A stretch of 64,000 nucleotides of DNA from Takakia lepidozioides (lineage: Eukaryota; Streptophyta; Takakiopsida; Takakiales; Takakiaceae). The notes beneath the pieces were generated by a model, which did no database searches, was not told where the DNA came from, and worked only from the letters and a program-made list of their open reading frames with translations. The DNA lies in NCBI GenBank assembly GCA_030704615.1, contig CM060732.1, positions 6,820,001 through 6,884,000 of the forward strand, given 5' to 3'. Position 1 is the first letter of the stretch. Each line of letters opens with the position of its first letter. Below are positions 42,330 through 53,639 of the stretch, piece by piece. Position numbers and translations under genes: made by a program.

Positions 42330-43060
42330 TGCCAAAGAAAACAGGGAAGCAAGAGAAACAGAAAAAAAAAACCTTTTTTACTGTTTGGGGGAGAGTCGCC
42401 ATCTCTCCACAAGCCTAACCGTGCAAGGAGGACTCCGCCAGCACCACAGCACTGCTACCTTAACCAAAGCAAGGTCTTGCCAAGCACAAGAAAAAATAGC
42501 TCGGTCTCAAAAGGTAGGGTTTATAAAGGGAGGGAGAGAGAGACTTCCTTGTTCTACCAAGACGGCGTCATTCATCAAAGATCCAGAGGAGGGCTCCTAG
42601 GGAAACGTCATAAGCAAGCAGGTGGTACCTCCATCACTGCCGTGGTTCCCTTGTGCAGCAAAAAAACAGACAAATGAGACAGTGAATCTTCCCTAAGGAA
42701 GCAAGGAAGCAAGGAAGCAAGGAAGCAAAACCAACAGAAAAAAAAATAACCATTTTTACTGTTTGGGGGAGAGTCGCCATCTCTCCACAAGCCTAACCGT
42801 GTAGGGAGGACTCCGCCAGCACCACAACACTGCTACCTTAACCAAAGCAAGGTCTTGCCAAGCACAAGAAAAAAAAAACTTGGTTTCAAAAGGTAGGGTT
42901 TATAAAGGGAGGGAGAGAGACTTCCTTGTGCCGCCATTCGTCAAAGATCCAGAGGAGGGCTCCTAGGGAAACGTCCTAGGCATGCAGGTGGTGCCTCCGC
43001 CATCACTGCCGCGGTTCCCTTGTGCAGCAAAAAAACAGACAACTGAGACAGGGAATCTTC
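42330..43060. repeat. 380-bp tandem duplication inside unit A
   Basis: TTTTTACTGTTTGGGGGAG occurs at about 42375 and 42755 followed by ~300 bases of near identity. At the junction lies a (GGAAGCAA)n microsatellite (about 42696-42729). Units B and C have one copy each. Confidence 0.8.
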
Positions 43061-43239
43061 CCTCATCTCTAAGCCACCACCATCGCCTTAAAGAGCCCGC
43101 CCAGGCGTCGCTCACAGGAGCCATAAACACTCAAGGATTGGCAGCTCAAAGGCACCATCGCTCCTCACAAGCCGTTGTCGCGCGCGCTCTCGCAATGCAA
43201 AAAGAAAGACATTAGGGTTGCGCAGGGTTTTCCCTGTCT

Positions 43240-43480
43240 GGCCCGTCATTCATCCTTCTCAGGATGAAAAACATCCGCCAGTCTGTCTGCCCGACGGACG
43301 TAGTCCGTTTCTCATTCGTGGAAGATGAAAGACATCGTGCTTTCATCCTGTCTTGCACTCAACGGATGTAGTCCGTATTTCATCTAGGTTAGATGAAAAA
43401 CATAGGGGGTTTTTTTTTTTTTTTTAATTCCCTGTATTTAGGTGATGTCAGATAAACTCCTTTTTTCATCCAGGTTGGAT
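43240..43480. repeat. TTTCATCC/GGATGAAA hairpins in unit A tail
   Basis: TTCATCCTTCTCAGGATGAA, TTTCATCTAGGTTAGATGAA and TTCATCCAGGTTGGATTGAA are inverted repeats of the same kind as at 34425-34870. They recur in units B (47640-47880) and C (50925-51175). Confidence 0.75.
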
Positions 43481-43690
43481 TGAAAAAGTAGAAACTGACG
43501 GGAGTTTTGCAACTCACAAGTTTTTAATGAAGAAATATTTCACTAAAAAAATAATTTAAAAAATATATTTTGGATAAAAAACATCCAAAATTCCCTGCAA
43601 CCCAATTTTGCAATTTTTTTCTTTTTCCTCAAGGATGGAAGTCGGGACAACAATTCCATAAACCCAGTGTCCAGAGGGAGAGAGAGGGAA

Positions 43691-44073
43691 TCCCACCATC
43701 AAACCCCTGGCATGGCAGGCCCTTACGGAGTGAGTGTGGTATGCACTCACCCCGTAAGGGAGTGCATACCACACTTCTCTCCAAAAGGGCAAACTCTCCC
43801 TGCTCATATGCCAATCCTTCGGAAGATGTCCTGAAAAGGATTAGCAGGCTACCTTTAGACAAACTGGGTATCCAAAACAAGTATATCAACCTTAATGGTG
43901 TGATTGGGGTATGTATTGAGCATAGACCCCGAAATAAAACTAGTTTATTCAAGGTATTACATGTGTAAGAAACCAGATGCTTTATGCATGGTTTTCTTTC
44001 TTTTTGTTCCATCAAAAGTCAACAAATCTGCATACATAAGGGAAAGGACATACCATTTTTAGGTTGTCAATGA
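43691..44073 (-). repeat. Tail hairpin shared with the RT element
   Basis: 43725-43780 contains GGTATGCACTCACCCCGTAA and its partner GGGAGTGCATACC. Its reverse complement matches the 34290-34370 and 55830-55890 hairpins of the RT element. It lies between the RGG-box gene and unit A. Confidence 0.6.
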
Positions 44074-45633
44074 TCATTCCCAGGCATCAAAGTTCCTCTT
44101 GTGGATTGGGGAGAACTCTCCTGCCATCTGCCTGGATCGGTTCGACCCATGGCTCCCAATGTCGATTGTGGAGCAGGAATTGGATCCAGAGCCTCCATTG
44201 GATGTTCTGGTTACGGACTTAGCATTCTCGGAGTTGGAGAAAGATTGTTGTTTCTGCCCGAACCTGCCACCTCTTTGGTAGCCCCCACGTCCTCTGAAAT
44301 TAGCACCCCTGCCCCTGTTGGGTCTCCCTGTTTGCTGGAAAGTGTTCCCTTCAATGCGTTGCCGTTTATAGCTATTAAACGCAGGTTTGGGGAGGCTGTC
44401 AGAGAAACATCCAGGTTTGATCAATCTCTCAATGAATCTAGCCCCTTTGGAGTCCGGTAGCTTATCAAGCAATTTTGCCTTGGGGTTATCGGCAAAAGTT
44501 TCTGCTGCTTCCAAAAGGAGCTCCCGGATCATTTGGAATGTTATCTGAGCCAGTATTGCAGATCTGGCAGCCCTCATCAGCCGTACAATGAAGCTATAGT
44601 ACTTGCTTTGTGCTGAGGGGTATGTTGCATCAAGAAAGAAAGCCCCAAGATGGTTAATCATGTACCAGACCAAATGATCGAACCAAGCCACACTTCCAAC
44701 ACATCCAGACGGAGCAGCACCAGGTCCACAATTACATCTTAGGTATGGCCTATGCCAGTTCCAGAGTTGGCTTTTGTGATTCCGGGAACGGACAGATCCA
44801 GTAGAGGGATCATTTTTGGTCCTAAGAGTGATATTGTCCCCATTGTCACATAGCTTATAATAAAATGTTTTTAAGGGCCATGCAACAACGATGGGCTCCT
44901 TTTTGAATCTCTGGAAACCATCTATAGCATCCTGATAACAACGTAGGTGTTCAGCATCAGTGATGTTACCCCACTTCATCCACATCTCGATGGAGATGGG
45001 TGCTAAGAGGTTGATGTTGGCTTGCGGGTGCCACATCATGTGCTCGTTGTTGGCCATGTCAAGCTCAACGGAGCGAGGGGGTGTCCAAGGGACAAATTGC
45101 TGATTCCCCGGGGTAGCGCCTGCTGCCCTGTCTTGTTCCACCTGTGACATTTCCATATGCTCACAGAAATCCTTCACCGCATCAATTTCATGTTCGGGAA
45201 GACACATGTGACTTAGAAGCGGGTGATTGGTGACGGAGGGGGTAAAATCCTGCTCAGCATTGGAGGACGATTTCTGGGTAGAAGGGGTCTGTTCGTCGTC
45301 AGGGTTAGCCAGACGTAGTGCAGCCTCAATCTTTTCTCCTTTAAGACCACATTCCGAGAGTTCTTTGGTATCCTCTTCAAGGATAGTAGGCATACGTTCA
45401 TGATAGTCAATCAGCCTGATCATGTACTTGCCATTTTTATTTGCAGATAGGGACAGCTTAACCCAGTCCTCTAGGGCCAAAGTCTCAAGCAACAGGATTG
45501 GATTGTCATGACCTAAATCAATAGCTGCTGAGTCCAATGCTTGCACTTTAGCATGGAAGTCCATTGGCTTTGTTTGTGCCAACACAGCCTGAATAGCAGG
45601 GATTGGAGGGGGCAGCGGTGGCTGATATCCCAT
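44074..45633 (-). CDS. 519-residue RGG-box protein, gag-like, unknown family
   Basis: The longest uninterrupted frame of the window. The N-terminal half is acidic and helical (PPLPPPIPAIQAVLAQTKPM, LIDYHERMPTILEEDTKELS). The centre is rich in Trp/His/Tyr (WNWHRPYLRCNCGPG). The C-terminus is basic with RGG boxes (NRGRGANFRGRGGYQRGGRF), as found in nucleic-acid-binding proteins and in some retroelement Gag or ORF1 proteins. In-frame sequence continues upstream to about 45700, so the true start may be earlier. It sits between two long direct repeats (units A and B) on their coding strand, which suggests that the whole is a composite element with this as its RNA-binding protein. No RT is attached. 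A DIRS-like or LTR origin is possible but unproven. Confidence 0.5.
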   Translation of the reverse strand: MGYQPPLPPPIPAIQAVLAQTKPMDFHAKVQALDSAAIDLGHDNPILLLETLALEDWVKLSLSANKNGKYMIRLIDYHERMPTILEEDTKELSECGLKGEKIEAALRLANPDDEQTPSTQKSSSNAEQDFTPSVTNHPLLSHMCLPEHEIDAVKDFCEHMEMSQVEQDRAAGATPGNQQFVPWTPPRSVELDMANNEHMMWHPQANINLLAPISIEMWMKWGNITDAEHLRCYQDAIDGFQRFKKEPIVVAWPLKTFYYKLCDNGDNITLRTKNDPSTGSVRSRNHKSQLWNWHRPYLRCNCGPGAAPSGCVGSVAWFDHLVWYMINHLGAFFLDATYPSAQSKYYSFIVRLMRAARSAILAQITFQMIRELLLEAAETFADNPKAKLLDKLPDSKGARFIERLIKPGCFSDSLPKPAFNSYKRQRIEGNTFQQTGRPNRGRGANFRGRGGYQRGGRFGQKQQSFSNSENAKSVTRTSNGGSGSNSCSTIDIGSHGSNRSRQMAGEFSPIHKRNFDAWE

Positions 45634-45759
45634 GGCCTGCAGCTCAACAATACATTCCGGAGTTTGTTTGGTGGAACTCTGCTCATAAACTGGAAATTTA
45701 GTCTAGTGACCAAGGGATAGTGTATGCAGAAACCACTACGCATATTGGAAAGTAAGAGA

Positions 45760-48070
45760 GGGAAGATACTTTTTGTCATGTCAAGACAAAGACAAGACCC
45801 CTAGGGTCGTTGTCATGAAAGAATAAATAGACATATCAGCCACTTAACAGTGGCACCATCCATCAACCATCAACCTTAGAAAATCCAGAATTGCATCCAT
45901 GCACAATAATGTGTTCATGTCAGTATTATTCATAATCCATAGAGTATGCCACTGATGCTGATTGACCACCAGTCAAGATCATGATACACTTACAGAGGTC
46001 TGGGTGGGATGGCGGGTACTTGGCCATATTTTGGCCATGATGTGGTGCAGGTCACATAGTCATACAGATTTACTGTCTGCAACCGGTAATCCAAGCATAC
46101 TTACTCAAACCCCATGGGTGTCATGGAGGGTTTTCTTAGAAAAGAAAAGAACACTTGGATATCACAGGTTTAAATACTTTGCCTTGCCAGTATTTGTTTT
46201 AGACTGGTGTGCAGTACAGTTTGCCCCCATAGGGGATGTGGATATGTCTGGTAAGTTTTCCAGAACACCCCTATACCTTTATTTCTTGCTACAGCTGAAA
46301 ATCAAAGCTCATCACACAACAAGGTAAATATAAAGGACTGCATACACATCCTGTGACAGTATATGATACTGTCAATACACCCTTCACATCATTCCACATT
46401 TGACCATGTCATTACACCATGTCCAGGGGGTATTTCCACTTGACCACCCTGGCTGCCTCAAAAACCAGTTACCATTTATATTACTGCCATATTTCAGTGT
46501 CAGCCGAATAGCCACAGGCAGAAACTTCACCATACCTTGGCCTAAGCATCTAGCTAACAAAGCCATCTGGGTTGGAACATAACAGGGGTCTTTTACCAAC
46601 AGAGGTACCCGAGTAGCTGCAACAAACAGTTCCTTGCAGCCTCTCAATTTGTTTCCAACTACCATAAGGTAAGCAAAGCAAACTAGGGCCTGGAAAACAG
46701 ATGTGTGTCTCTCACACAAGCCATCATAAATCTGGCTGTCACAATCATAACAGAGGTTTTCCACTGGCTGGGCCAAACTAGCCCATCGTAGAAAATATTA
46801 CACTTGTTCTTCAAAAATCAAGGAAGGAAAGAGGCAGGATCAAGAAAAACCATAGAGTAGTTTAGTTTTTCAACATTTTAGGATGAGTCCCTGGCAAACG
46901 ATTCCTTCCCCTGCTCTGCAATCCCACTTGGCATCCAGCAGCACCTAGACATCAGAATATTAAGTGGAATCCCTCACCTGTGCCCGTCCCAAAAACAACC
47001 ACAACGCATTGTGAGTTATTGAGGATGCACGAGGTGAGTAGCAGGCTTCCACACTTGCTATCGAGGTCAAATACACTTCAATCTAAGCGCACAGAATGCC
47101 AAAGCAAGCAAGGAAGCAAAACCAACAGAAAAAAAAGAACCATTTTTACTGTTTGGGGGAGAGTCGTCATCTCTCCACAAGCCTAACCGTGCAGGGAGGA
47201 CTCCGCCAGCACCACAACATTGCTACCTTAACCAAAGCAAGGTCTTGCCAAACACAAGAAAAAAAAAGCTTGGTTTCAAAAGGTAGGGTTTATAAAGGGA
47301 GGGAGAGAGACTTCCTTGTGCCGCCATCGTCAAAGATCCAGAGGAGGGCTCCTAAGGAAACGTCCTAGGCATGCAGGTGGAGCCTCCGCCATCACTGCCA
47401 CGGTTCCCTTGTGCAGCAAAAAAACAGACAACTGAGACAGGGAATCTTCCCTCATCACTAAGCCACCGCCATCGCCTTAAAGAGCCCGCCCAGGCGTCGC
47501 TCACAGGAGCCATAAACACTCAAGGATTGGCAGCTCAAAGGCACCATCGCTCCTCGCAAGCCGCCATCGCGCGCGCTCTCGCAACGCAAAAAGAAAGACA
47601 TTAGGGTTGCGTAGGGTTTTCCCCTGTCTGGCCCGTCATTCATCCTTCTCAGGATGAAAAACATCCGCCAGTCTGTTCGCCCGACAGACGTAGTCCCTTT
47701 CTCATTCGTGGAAGATGAAAGACATCGTGTTTTCATCTTGTCTTGCACTCAACGGATGTAGTCCGTATTTCATCTAGGTTAGATGAAAAACATGGGGGTT
47801 TTTTTTTATAAAAAAATTCCCTGTATTTAGGTCTTGTCAAATGAAGTCCTTTTTTCATCCAGGTTGGATTGAAAAAGTAGAAACTGACGGGAGTTTTGCA
47901 ACTCACAAGTTTTTTAATGAAGAGATATGTCACTAAAAAAATAATCAAAAAAATATTTTGGATAAAAAACATCCAAAATTCCTTGCAACCCAATTTTGCA
48001 ATTTTTTTCTTTTTCCTCAAGGATGGAAGTCGGGACAACAATTCCATAAGCCCAGTGTCGAGAGGGAGAG
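45760..48070 (-). repeat. Long repeat unit B
   Basis: Same order as unit A, with more substitutions (for example GGCCATGATGTGGTGCAGGTC for GGCCTTGATGTGTTGCAAGTC). The minus-strand peptide frame is longest here (46776-46384, 130 residues, includes NLCYDCDSQIYDGLCERH). Ends in hairpins and the GAGGGAGAGAGAGGG tract that runs into spacer copy 1. Confidence 0.75.
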
Positions 48071-48524
48071 AGAGGGAGAGAGAGGAAGAGATGACGCAAC
48101 GAAAAATAAATTAAAAATAAAAATAGGTGGGGAATCACTGAGCACTGCTGCTCAGTCACCCCCCCCCCCCCCCCCCCACCCCCCCCATCCTTCCCACTCT
48201 CTCCCTCTCTTTTAGCTCTATCCCTCTCCCTCTCCTCTTTTTAACTTTTTCCTGACCACTCTCGTCCTCTCCCTCTCTGGGGTTTTTTTTTGTTTTTTGA
48301 GCAACACAAAAGAGAGGGAGAGAGAGGGATAACGAGAGGAGAGAGGGAGAGAGGGAGAGATCAAGAAACAAAAAAAAAAAAAAAAATGGAGGAGGGGGGG
48401 GGTGGTGGAGTGACGAGCTAAGTTGTGCCTCGTCCCTCATTTCTCTGTTGCCCTAAACTCGGGTTCACCTCTCTCTCCTGTGTGGTAGGTAGAAACGCCG
48501 TGCAGAGGCGGGAGCAAAAGAAGC

Positions 48525-48558
<34 letters not shown>

Positions 48559-49009
48559 GGGTGAGCGGGGATGAGAGGCCCTGCAGTGGCGGGGACCCGC
48601 GCCGTTGGCAGCCGCGACAGCAGCAGCAACAGCAGAGGTAGGTCAGGGTAAAGAGGTGGTCGAGGTGGTCTATGGCTTTGTCTCTGACATGTGGGATCAA
48701 GGGAAAGATGTCGAGAATTGTCCATAATTGTATTTCATACCAAAAGTGTGTGTGTGAGAGAGAGGGAGGGGGAGAGAGAGGGACAGAGCGAGAGAGGGAG
48801 GGAGAGAGAGGAAGAGATAACGAAAACGAGGAAAAATAAAAAAATAAAAAAATGATTGAGCAGCTGCTGCTCAATCCCCCCCCCACCTTCCCACTCTCTC
48901 CATCTCTTTTGTCTCTATCCCTCTCCTTCTCTCTTTTTAACTTTTTCTGACCCTCTCTCCCTCTCTGGTTTTTTTTTTTTTGTGAGCAACACAAAAGAGA
49001 GGGAGAGAG
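48071..49009. repeat. Palindrome/C-run spacer module, copy 1
   Basis: Collinear with 40035-40986. An 18-C run lies at 48160-48177, and GA microsatellites at 48300-48360 and 48525-48555. The CAG-repeat segment is shorter than in copy 0. Confidence 0.8.
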
Positions 49010-51400
49010 AGGGAAGATAGTTTTTGTCATGTCAACACAAAGACAGGACCCCTAGGGTCGTTGTCATGAAAGAATAATCAGACATATCGGCCACTTAACA
49101 GTGGTGGCACCATCCATCATCATCAAGCTTAGAAAATCCAGAATTACATCCATGCACAGTAATGTGTTCATGTCAGTATTATTCATAACCCAAAGAGTAT
49201 GCCACTAATGCTGATTGATCACCAGTCATGATCATGATACACATTTAGAGGTCTGGGTGGGATGGCGGGTACTTGACCATATTTTGGCCTTGATGTGTTG
49301 CAAGTCAAAAGGTCATACAGATTTACTGTCCGCAAGCTGTAATCCAAGCATACTTACTCAAAACCCATGGGTGTCATGGAGGGTTTTTTTAAGAAGGCAA
49401 AAAGAACAAAAAGAACACTTGGAGATCACAGATTTAAATACCTTGCCCTGTCAGTATTTGTTTAGACTGGTCTGCAACACAGCTTGCCCCCACAGGGGAG
49501 GTGGATATGTCTGGTAAGTTTTCCAGGATACCCCTATATCTTTATTTCATGCTACAGCTGAAAATCAAAGTTCATGACACAGCAAGATAAAAATAAAGGA
49601 CTGCATACTCATCCTGTGACAGTATATGATACTGTCAGTACACCCTTCACATCATTCCACATTTGACCATGTCATTACACCATGTCCAGGGGGTATTTCC
49701 ACTTGACCACCCTGGCTGCCTCAAAAGCCAGTTACCCGTTATATTGCTGCCATATTTCAGTGTCAGCCTAATATCCACAGGCAGAATCTTCACCATACCC
49801 TGGCCTAAGCATCTAGCTAACCAAGCCATCCGGGTTGGAACATAACAAGGGCATTTACCAACATGGGTACCCGAGTAGCTGCAACAAACAGTTCCTTGCA
49901 TCCTCTCAATTTGTTCCAACTACCATAAGGTAAGCAAAGCAAACTAGGGCCTGGAAAACAGATGTGTGTCTCTCACACAAGCCATCATAAACCCGGCTGT
50001 CACAACAAAGCAGAGGTTTTCCACTGGTTGGGCCGAAATAGCCCATCATAGAAAGCATTACACTTGTTCTTCATAAATAATGGAAGTAAAGAGGTAGGAT
50101 CAAGAAACCATAGAGTAGTTTAGTTTTTCAACATTTAGGATGAGTCCCTCGCAAGCGATTCCTTCCCCTCCTTGGCAATCCCACTTGGCATCCAGCAGCA
50201 CCTAGACATCAGTATATCAAGTGGAAGCCCTCACTTGTGCCCGTCCCAAAAACAACCACAACGCATTGTGAGTTATTGAGGATGCACGAGGTGAGTAGCA
50301 GGCTTCCACAGTTGCTATCGAGGTCAAATACACTTCAATCTAAGCGCACAGAATGCCAAAGAAAACAGGAAAGCAAGAGAGAAACAGAAAAAAAACCTTT
50401 TTTACTGTTTGGGGGAGAGTCGCCATCTCTCCACAAGCCTAACCGTGCAGGGAGGACTCCGCCAGCACCACAGCACTGCTACCTTAACCAAAGCAAGGTC
50501 TTGCCAAGCACAAGAAAAAATAGCTCGGTCTCAAAAGGTAGGGTTTATAAAGGGAGGGGAGGAGAGACTTCCTTGTTCTACCAAGACGGCGCCATTCATC
50601 AAAGATCCAGAGGAGGGCTCCTAGGGAAGCGTCATAAGCAAGCAGGTGGTACCTCCATCACTGTCGTGGTTCCCTTGTGCAGCAAAAAAACAGACAAATG
50701 AGACAGTGAATCTTCCTAAATCTCTAAGCCACCGACATCGCCTTAAAGAGCCCGCATAGGCGGCGCTCACAGGAGCCATAAATACTCAAGGATTGGCAGC
50801 TCAAGGTATCTGCAGCACGAGCACCATCGCTCCTTCCAAGCCGCCATCGCGCGCACTCTCGCAGCACAAAAAGAAAGACATTAGGGGTGCGCAGGGTTTT
50901 CCCCTGTCTGGCCCGTCATTCATCCTTCTTAGGATGAAAGACATCCGCCAGCCTGTACGCCCGACGGACGTTGTCCGTTTCTCATTCGCGGAAGATGAAA
51001 AACATCGTGCGTTCATCCTGTCTTGAACTCGACGGATGCAGTCCGCTTTTCATCTAGGTTAGATGAAAAACATCAGGGGGTTTTTTTTTTAAAAAACTTT
51101 TTATACCTGTCTTGTCCCGTATTTAGGTCCTGTCAGATGAAGTCTTTTTTTCATCCAGGTTGGATTGAAAAAATAAATACTGACGGGAGTTTTGCAATCA
51201 GTATATTCCGGGTTGATATCCGGATGAAGCAAAAAACCTCACAGGTATTAGTAAAGAAATGTTTCATTAGGGAAAAAAATGTATTCGAGATGAAAAACAT
51301 CTAAAATTCCCTGCAAACCCAATTTTCATTTTTTTTTTTCAATTTTTTCAAAAATGGAAGTCGGGACAACAATTCCATAAACCTAGTTTCCAGAGGGAGA
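49010..51400 (-). repeat. Long repeat unit C
   Basis: Much closer to unit A than to B (shares the ACACATT-AGAGGTCTGGG and TTGCAAGTCAAAAGGTCATA variants). With its preceding spacer it probably arose by duplication of the spacer-0/unit-A segment, before the internal tandem duplication of A. Its tail hairpin part carries an extra insertion (CAGTATATTCCGGGTTGATA). Confidence 0.75.
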
Positions 51401-52077
51401 GAGAGGGACACCAAAAAGATAAAAATAAAAAATAAAATAAAATTGGGGGGGGGGGGTGTGACCAGCTAAGCTGTGCTTCCTCCCTCACTTTCTCTCTTGC
51501 CCTGAACTCGGGCTCACCTCTCTCTCCCCTCTGTGGTAGAAACGTCGCGCAGAGGCGGGAGCAAAAAAAGCTGAAGAAAGATAGAGAAGCATGGATGAGC
51601 GGGGGTGAGAGGCCCTGGCGGGGACCCGCGCCGTTGGCAGCCGCGACAGCAGCGCCGGCGCCACACCACCAGCAGCAGCAGCAACAGCAGAGGTAGGTCA
51701 GGGTAGAGAGGTGGTCTATGGCTCTGTCTCTGTCATGTGGGATCAAGGGAAAGATGTCGAGAGTTGTCCATAAACTTGTATGTCACACCAAAAGTGAGAG
51801 AGAGAGAGGGAGAGAGGGAGAGAGAGAGGGACAGAGCGAGGAGAGAGAGGAAGAAGAGAGGAAGAAAGAGAAAGAGATGATGAAAAAAAATAAAAAAATA
51901 AAAAAATGGGTGGGGGAGTGACTGAGCAGCTGCTGCTCAGTCCCCCCCCCCCCCCCCCCACCTTCCCACTCTCTCCCTCTCTTTTGTCTCTATCCCTCTC
52001 CCTCTCTCTTTTTAACTTTTTCTGACCCCTCTCTCCCTCTCTGGTTTTTTTTGGTTTTGTGAGCAACACAAAAGAGA
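51401..52077. repeat. Palindrome/C-run spacer module, copy 2 (shortened)
   Basis: Lacks the first palindrome submodule. Retains the GCGGGGACCCGCGCCGTTGG segment, the CAGCAG tract, the perfect GACTGAGCAGC palindrome at about 51920-51942 and a C run. Confidence 0.75.
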
Positions 52078-52668
52078 GCGAAGATACTTTTTGTCATGTC
52101 AAGACAAAGACAGGACCCCTAGGGTCATTGTCATGAAAGAATAAATAGACATATTTGCCACTTCACAGTGGGCACCATCCATCAATCATCAAGCTTAGAA
52201 AATCCAGAATTACATCCATGCACAGTAATGTGTTCATGTCAGTATTATTCATAATCCAGAGAGTATGCCACTGATGCTGATTGACCACCAGTCAAGATCA
52301 TGATACACTTGGGATGGAGGGTATTTGGCCATATTTTGGCCTTGATGTGGTGCAGGTCACATAGTCATACAGATTTACTGTCTACAAGCTGTAATCCAAG
52401 CATACTTACTAAAAACCCCATGGATGTCATGGAGGGTTTTCTTAAAAAAGAAATGAACACTTGGATATCACAGATTTAAATACCTTGTCTTGCCAGTATT
52501 TGTTTAGACTGGTGTGCAGTACAGCTTGCCCCCACAGGGGATGTGGATATGTCTGGTAAGTTTTCCAGAACACCCCTATACCTTTATTTCTTGCTACAGC
52601 TGAAAATCAAAGCTCATGACACAGCAAGGTAAATATAAAGAAACGCATACACATCTTGTGACAGTATC
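52078..52668 (-). repeat. Long repeat unit D, cut off by a CACTA-like end
   Basis: Starts like units A-C and follows unit B variants, but stops within GTGACAGTAT at 52668, where CACTACAACAG begins. Confidence 0.7.
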
Positions 52669-53020
52669 ACTACAACAGATCGCGGTAGTTATGTCTGCCA
52701 AACCGTGGTAGTCATGGTTTTCATGACTTTGACCATGACTGCACCATGTTTTTATATGAAATTGACCTCGCCCGCAGTTCATACGACTGTAATCATATGA
52801 ACGACTATCTAAATAGTCGTCTGTATGACTACATGACTCCGGAATGGGCGGAAGGCTGGTCAACGGCAATTGACCAGATTTAGCTTACCATTCATAGTCA
52901 TTTCCATGACTACAATGTACATGGATGAGGTTACATAGACATGATGACTATTGGGGATTTTGTAATTTGCTGTGTATAAAAACACCATATGATTATATGA
53001 ATGACTAATGGGTGTATTGG
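52669..53020 (+). mobile_element. CACTA-like terminus with subterminal palindromes
   Basis: Begins exactly at the break in unit D with CACTACAACAG, the typical terminal sequence of CACTA transposons. Short inverted repeats follow within 250 bases: AGTCATG/CATGACT, GACTATCTAAATAGTC, TGGTCAA/TTGACCA and others, resembling subterminal repeats. The opposite end (CTGTTGTAGTG) was not found in the window, so the element is truncated or its other end has diverged. Confidence 0.45.
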
Positions 53021-53095
53021 TTAACAGGTAATGAACTATAACTCTTATAATAAAGAGGTTGCAGGTTCAAACTCCTCTAAGTACAATCAAATGGA
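53021..53095 (+). ncRNA. tRNA-like sequence (pol III B-box), SINE or tRNA pseudogene
   Basis: TGGTTAACAGGTAATGAACT resembles a D arm with A-box features, CTCTTATAATAAAGAG forms an anticodon-like stem-loop, and GTTGCAGGTTCAAACTCCTC contains a good B box. The acceptor stem does not pair well, so I read it as tRNA-derived and not as a working tRNA. Confidence 0.35.
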
Positions 53096-53610
53096 TAAAA
53101 TGGCCCTAGGGTTAGTAGGCGAGCTGGGGATAGCACGTGGTACCCTAGATGGACTGCCATGTGGTTTTTTTATTATTATAAAATGCATTATGCCACGTGG
53201 CACAATGCGGTGCGACGCGGCGTTTGACATATGTTTTTATTTTTTTTAGTTTTTTTAATTTAATTTAATTTTAAAAATCAATTGCGCCTCGTCACGTGGC
53301 GCGGCAACAGCGGCTGCAGTATGCAAGAGGTGCACACTCTTCGGAATATGGATCCAGGGGACCAGTGAGCTTGGCTTGCGGTCCCCACAAAATGGTACGC
53401 CCATCCTTTTCGGATAGTAGAACTGTACTTCTGCAAGTACCTCTGACTCTGGCCACAGAAAGGTCCGACTTATGTCTTGCCTACCAGTAACCTTTTTTGC
53501 TCGAACTAAGATAATACTATGTCATTCACTTGTGTTTCCACATGCATGTATTCTTGTTGGAGGGTTCATGTTTTTCTGCTCTCCCAAACTTTGTTTTCCT
53601 CATTCGACCC
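53096..53610. other. Unassigned segment
   Basis: Has an AT-rich tract (53230-53275) between two GC-rich CACGTGG-containing pieces. A 64-residue plus frame (53296-53490) is unconvincing. No gene supported. Confidence 0.4.
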
Positions 53611-53617
53611 CCGGCAA

Positions 53618-53639
53618 GGAAATGCGGCGCCGCATTTCC
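53618..53639. repeat. Perfect 22-bp palindrome
   Basis: GGAAATGCGGC followed immediately by its reverse complement. It is the same motif as the array at 59.0-59.4 kb; a half-copy (CGGCACCGCATTTCCC) follows at about 53721. Confidence 0.9.

Larger units (their letters stand above)
40987..43690 (-). repeat. Long repeat unit A
   Basis: Runs from TTTTTGTCATGTCAACAC to the CCAGAGGGAGAGAGAGGG tract. Units B (45760), C (49010) and D (52078) start identically. The minus strand carries a conserved degenerate peptide (RGCKELFVAAIRVP, LARCLGQGMVKILP, RQPGWSSGNTPWTWCNDMVK) found in A, B and C, so the unit once encoded or still partly encodes protein. A contains an internal tandem duplication (42330-43060) that B and C lack. 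Its tail (43240-43480) has TTTCATCC-type hairpins. Confidence 0.75.

Noticed and set aside
48071-48860. Leu/Ser-rich hydrophobic frames that look like membrane proteins
   Set aside because: They are translations of CT-rich microsatellites and T/C runs in the spacer module, repeated identically in each copy.
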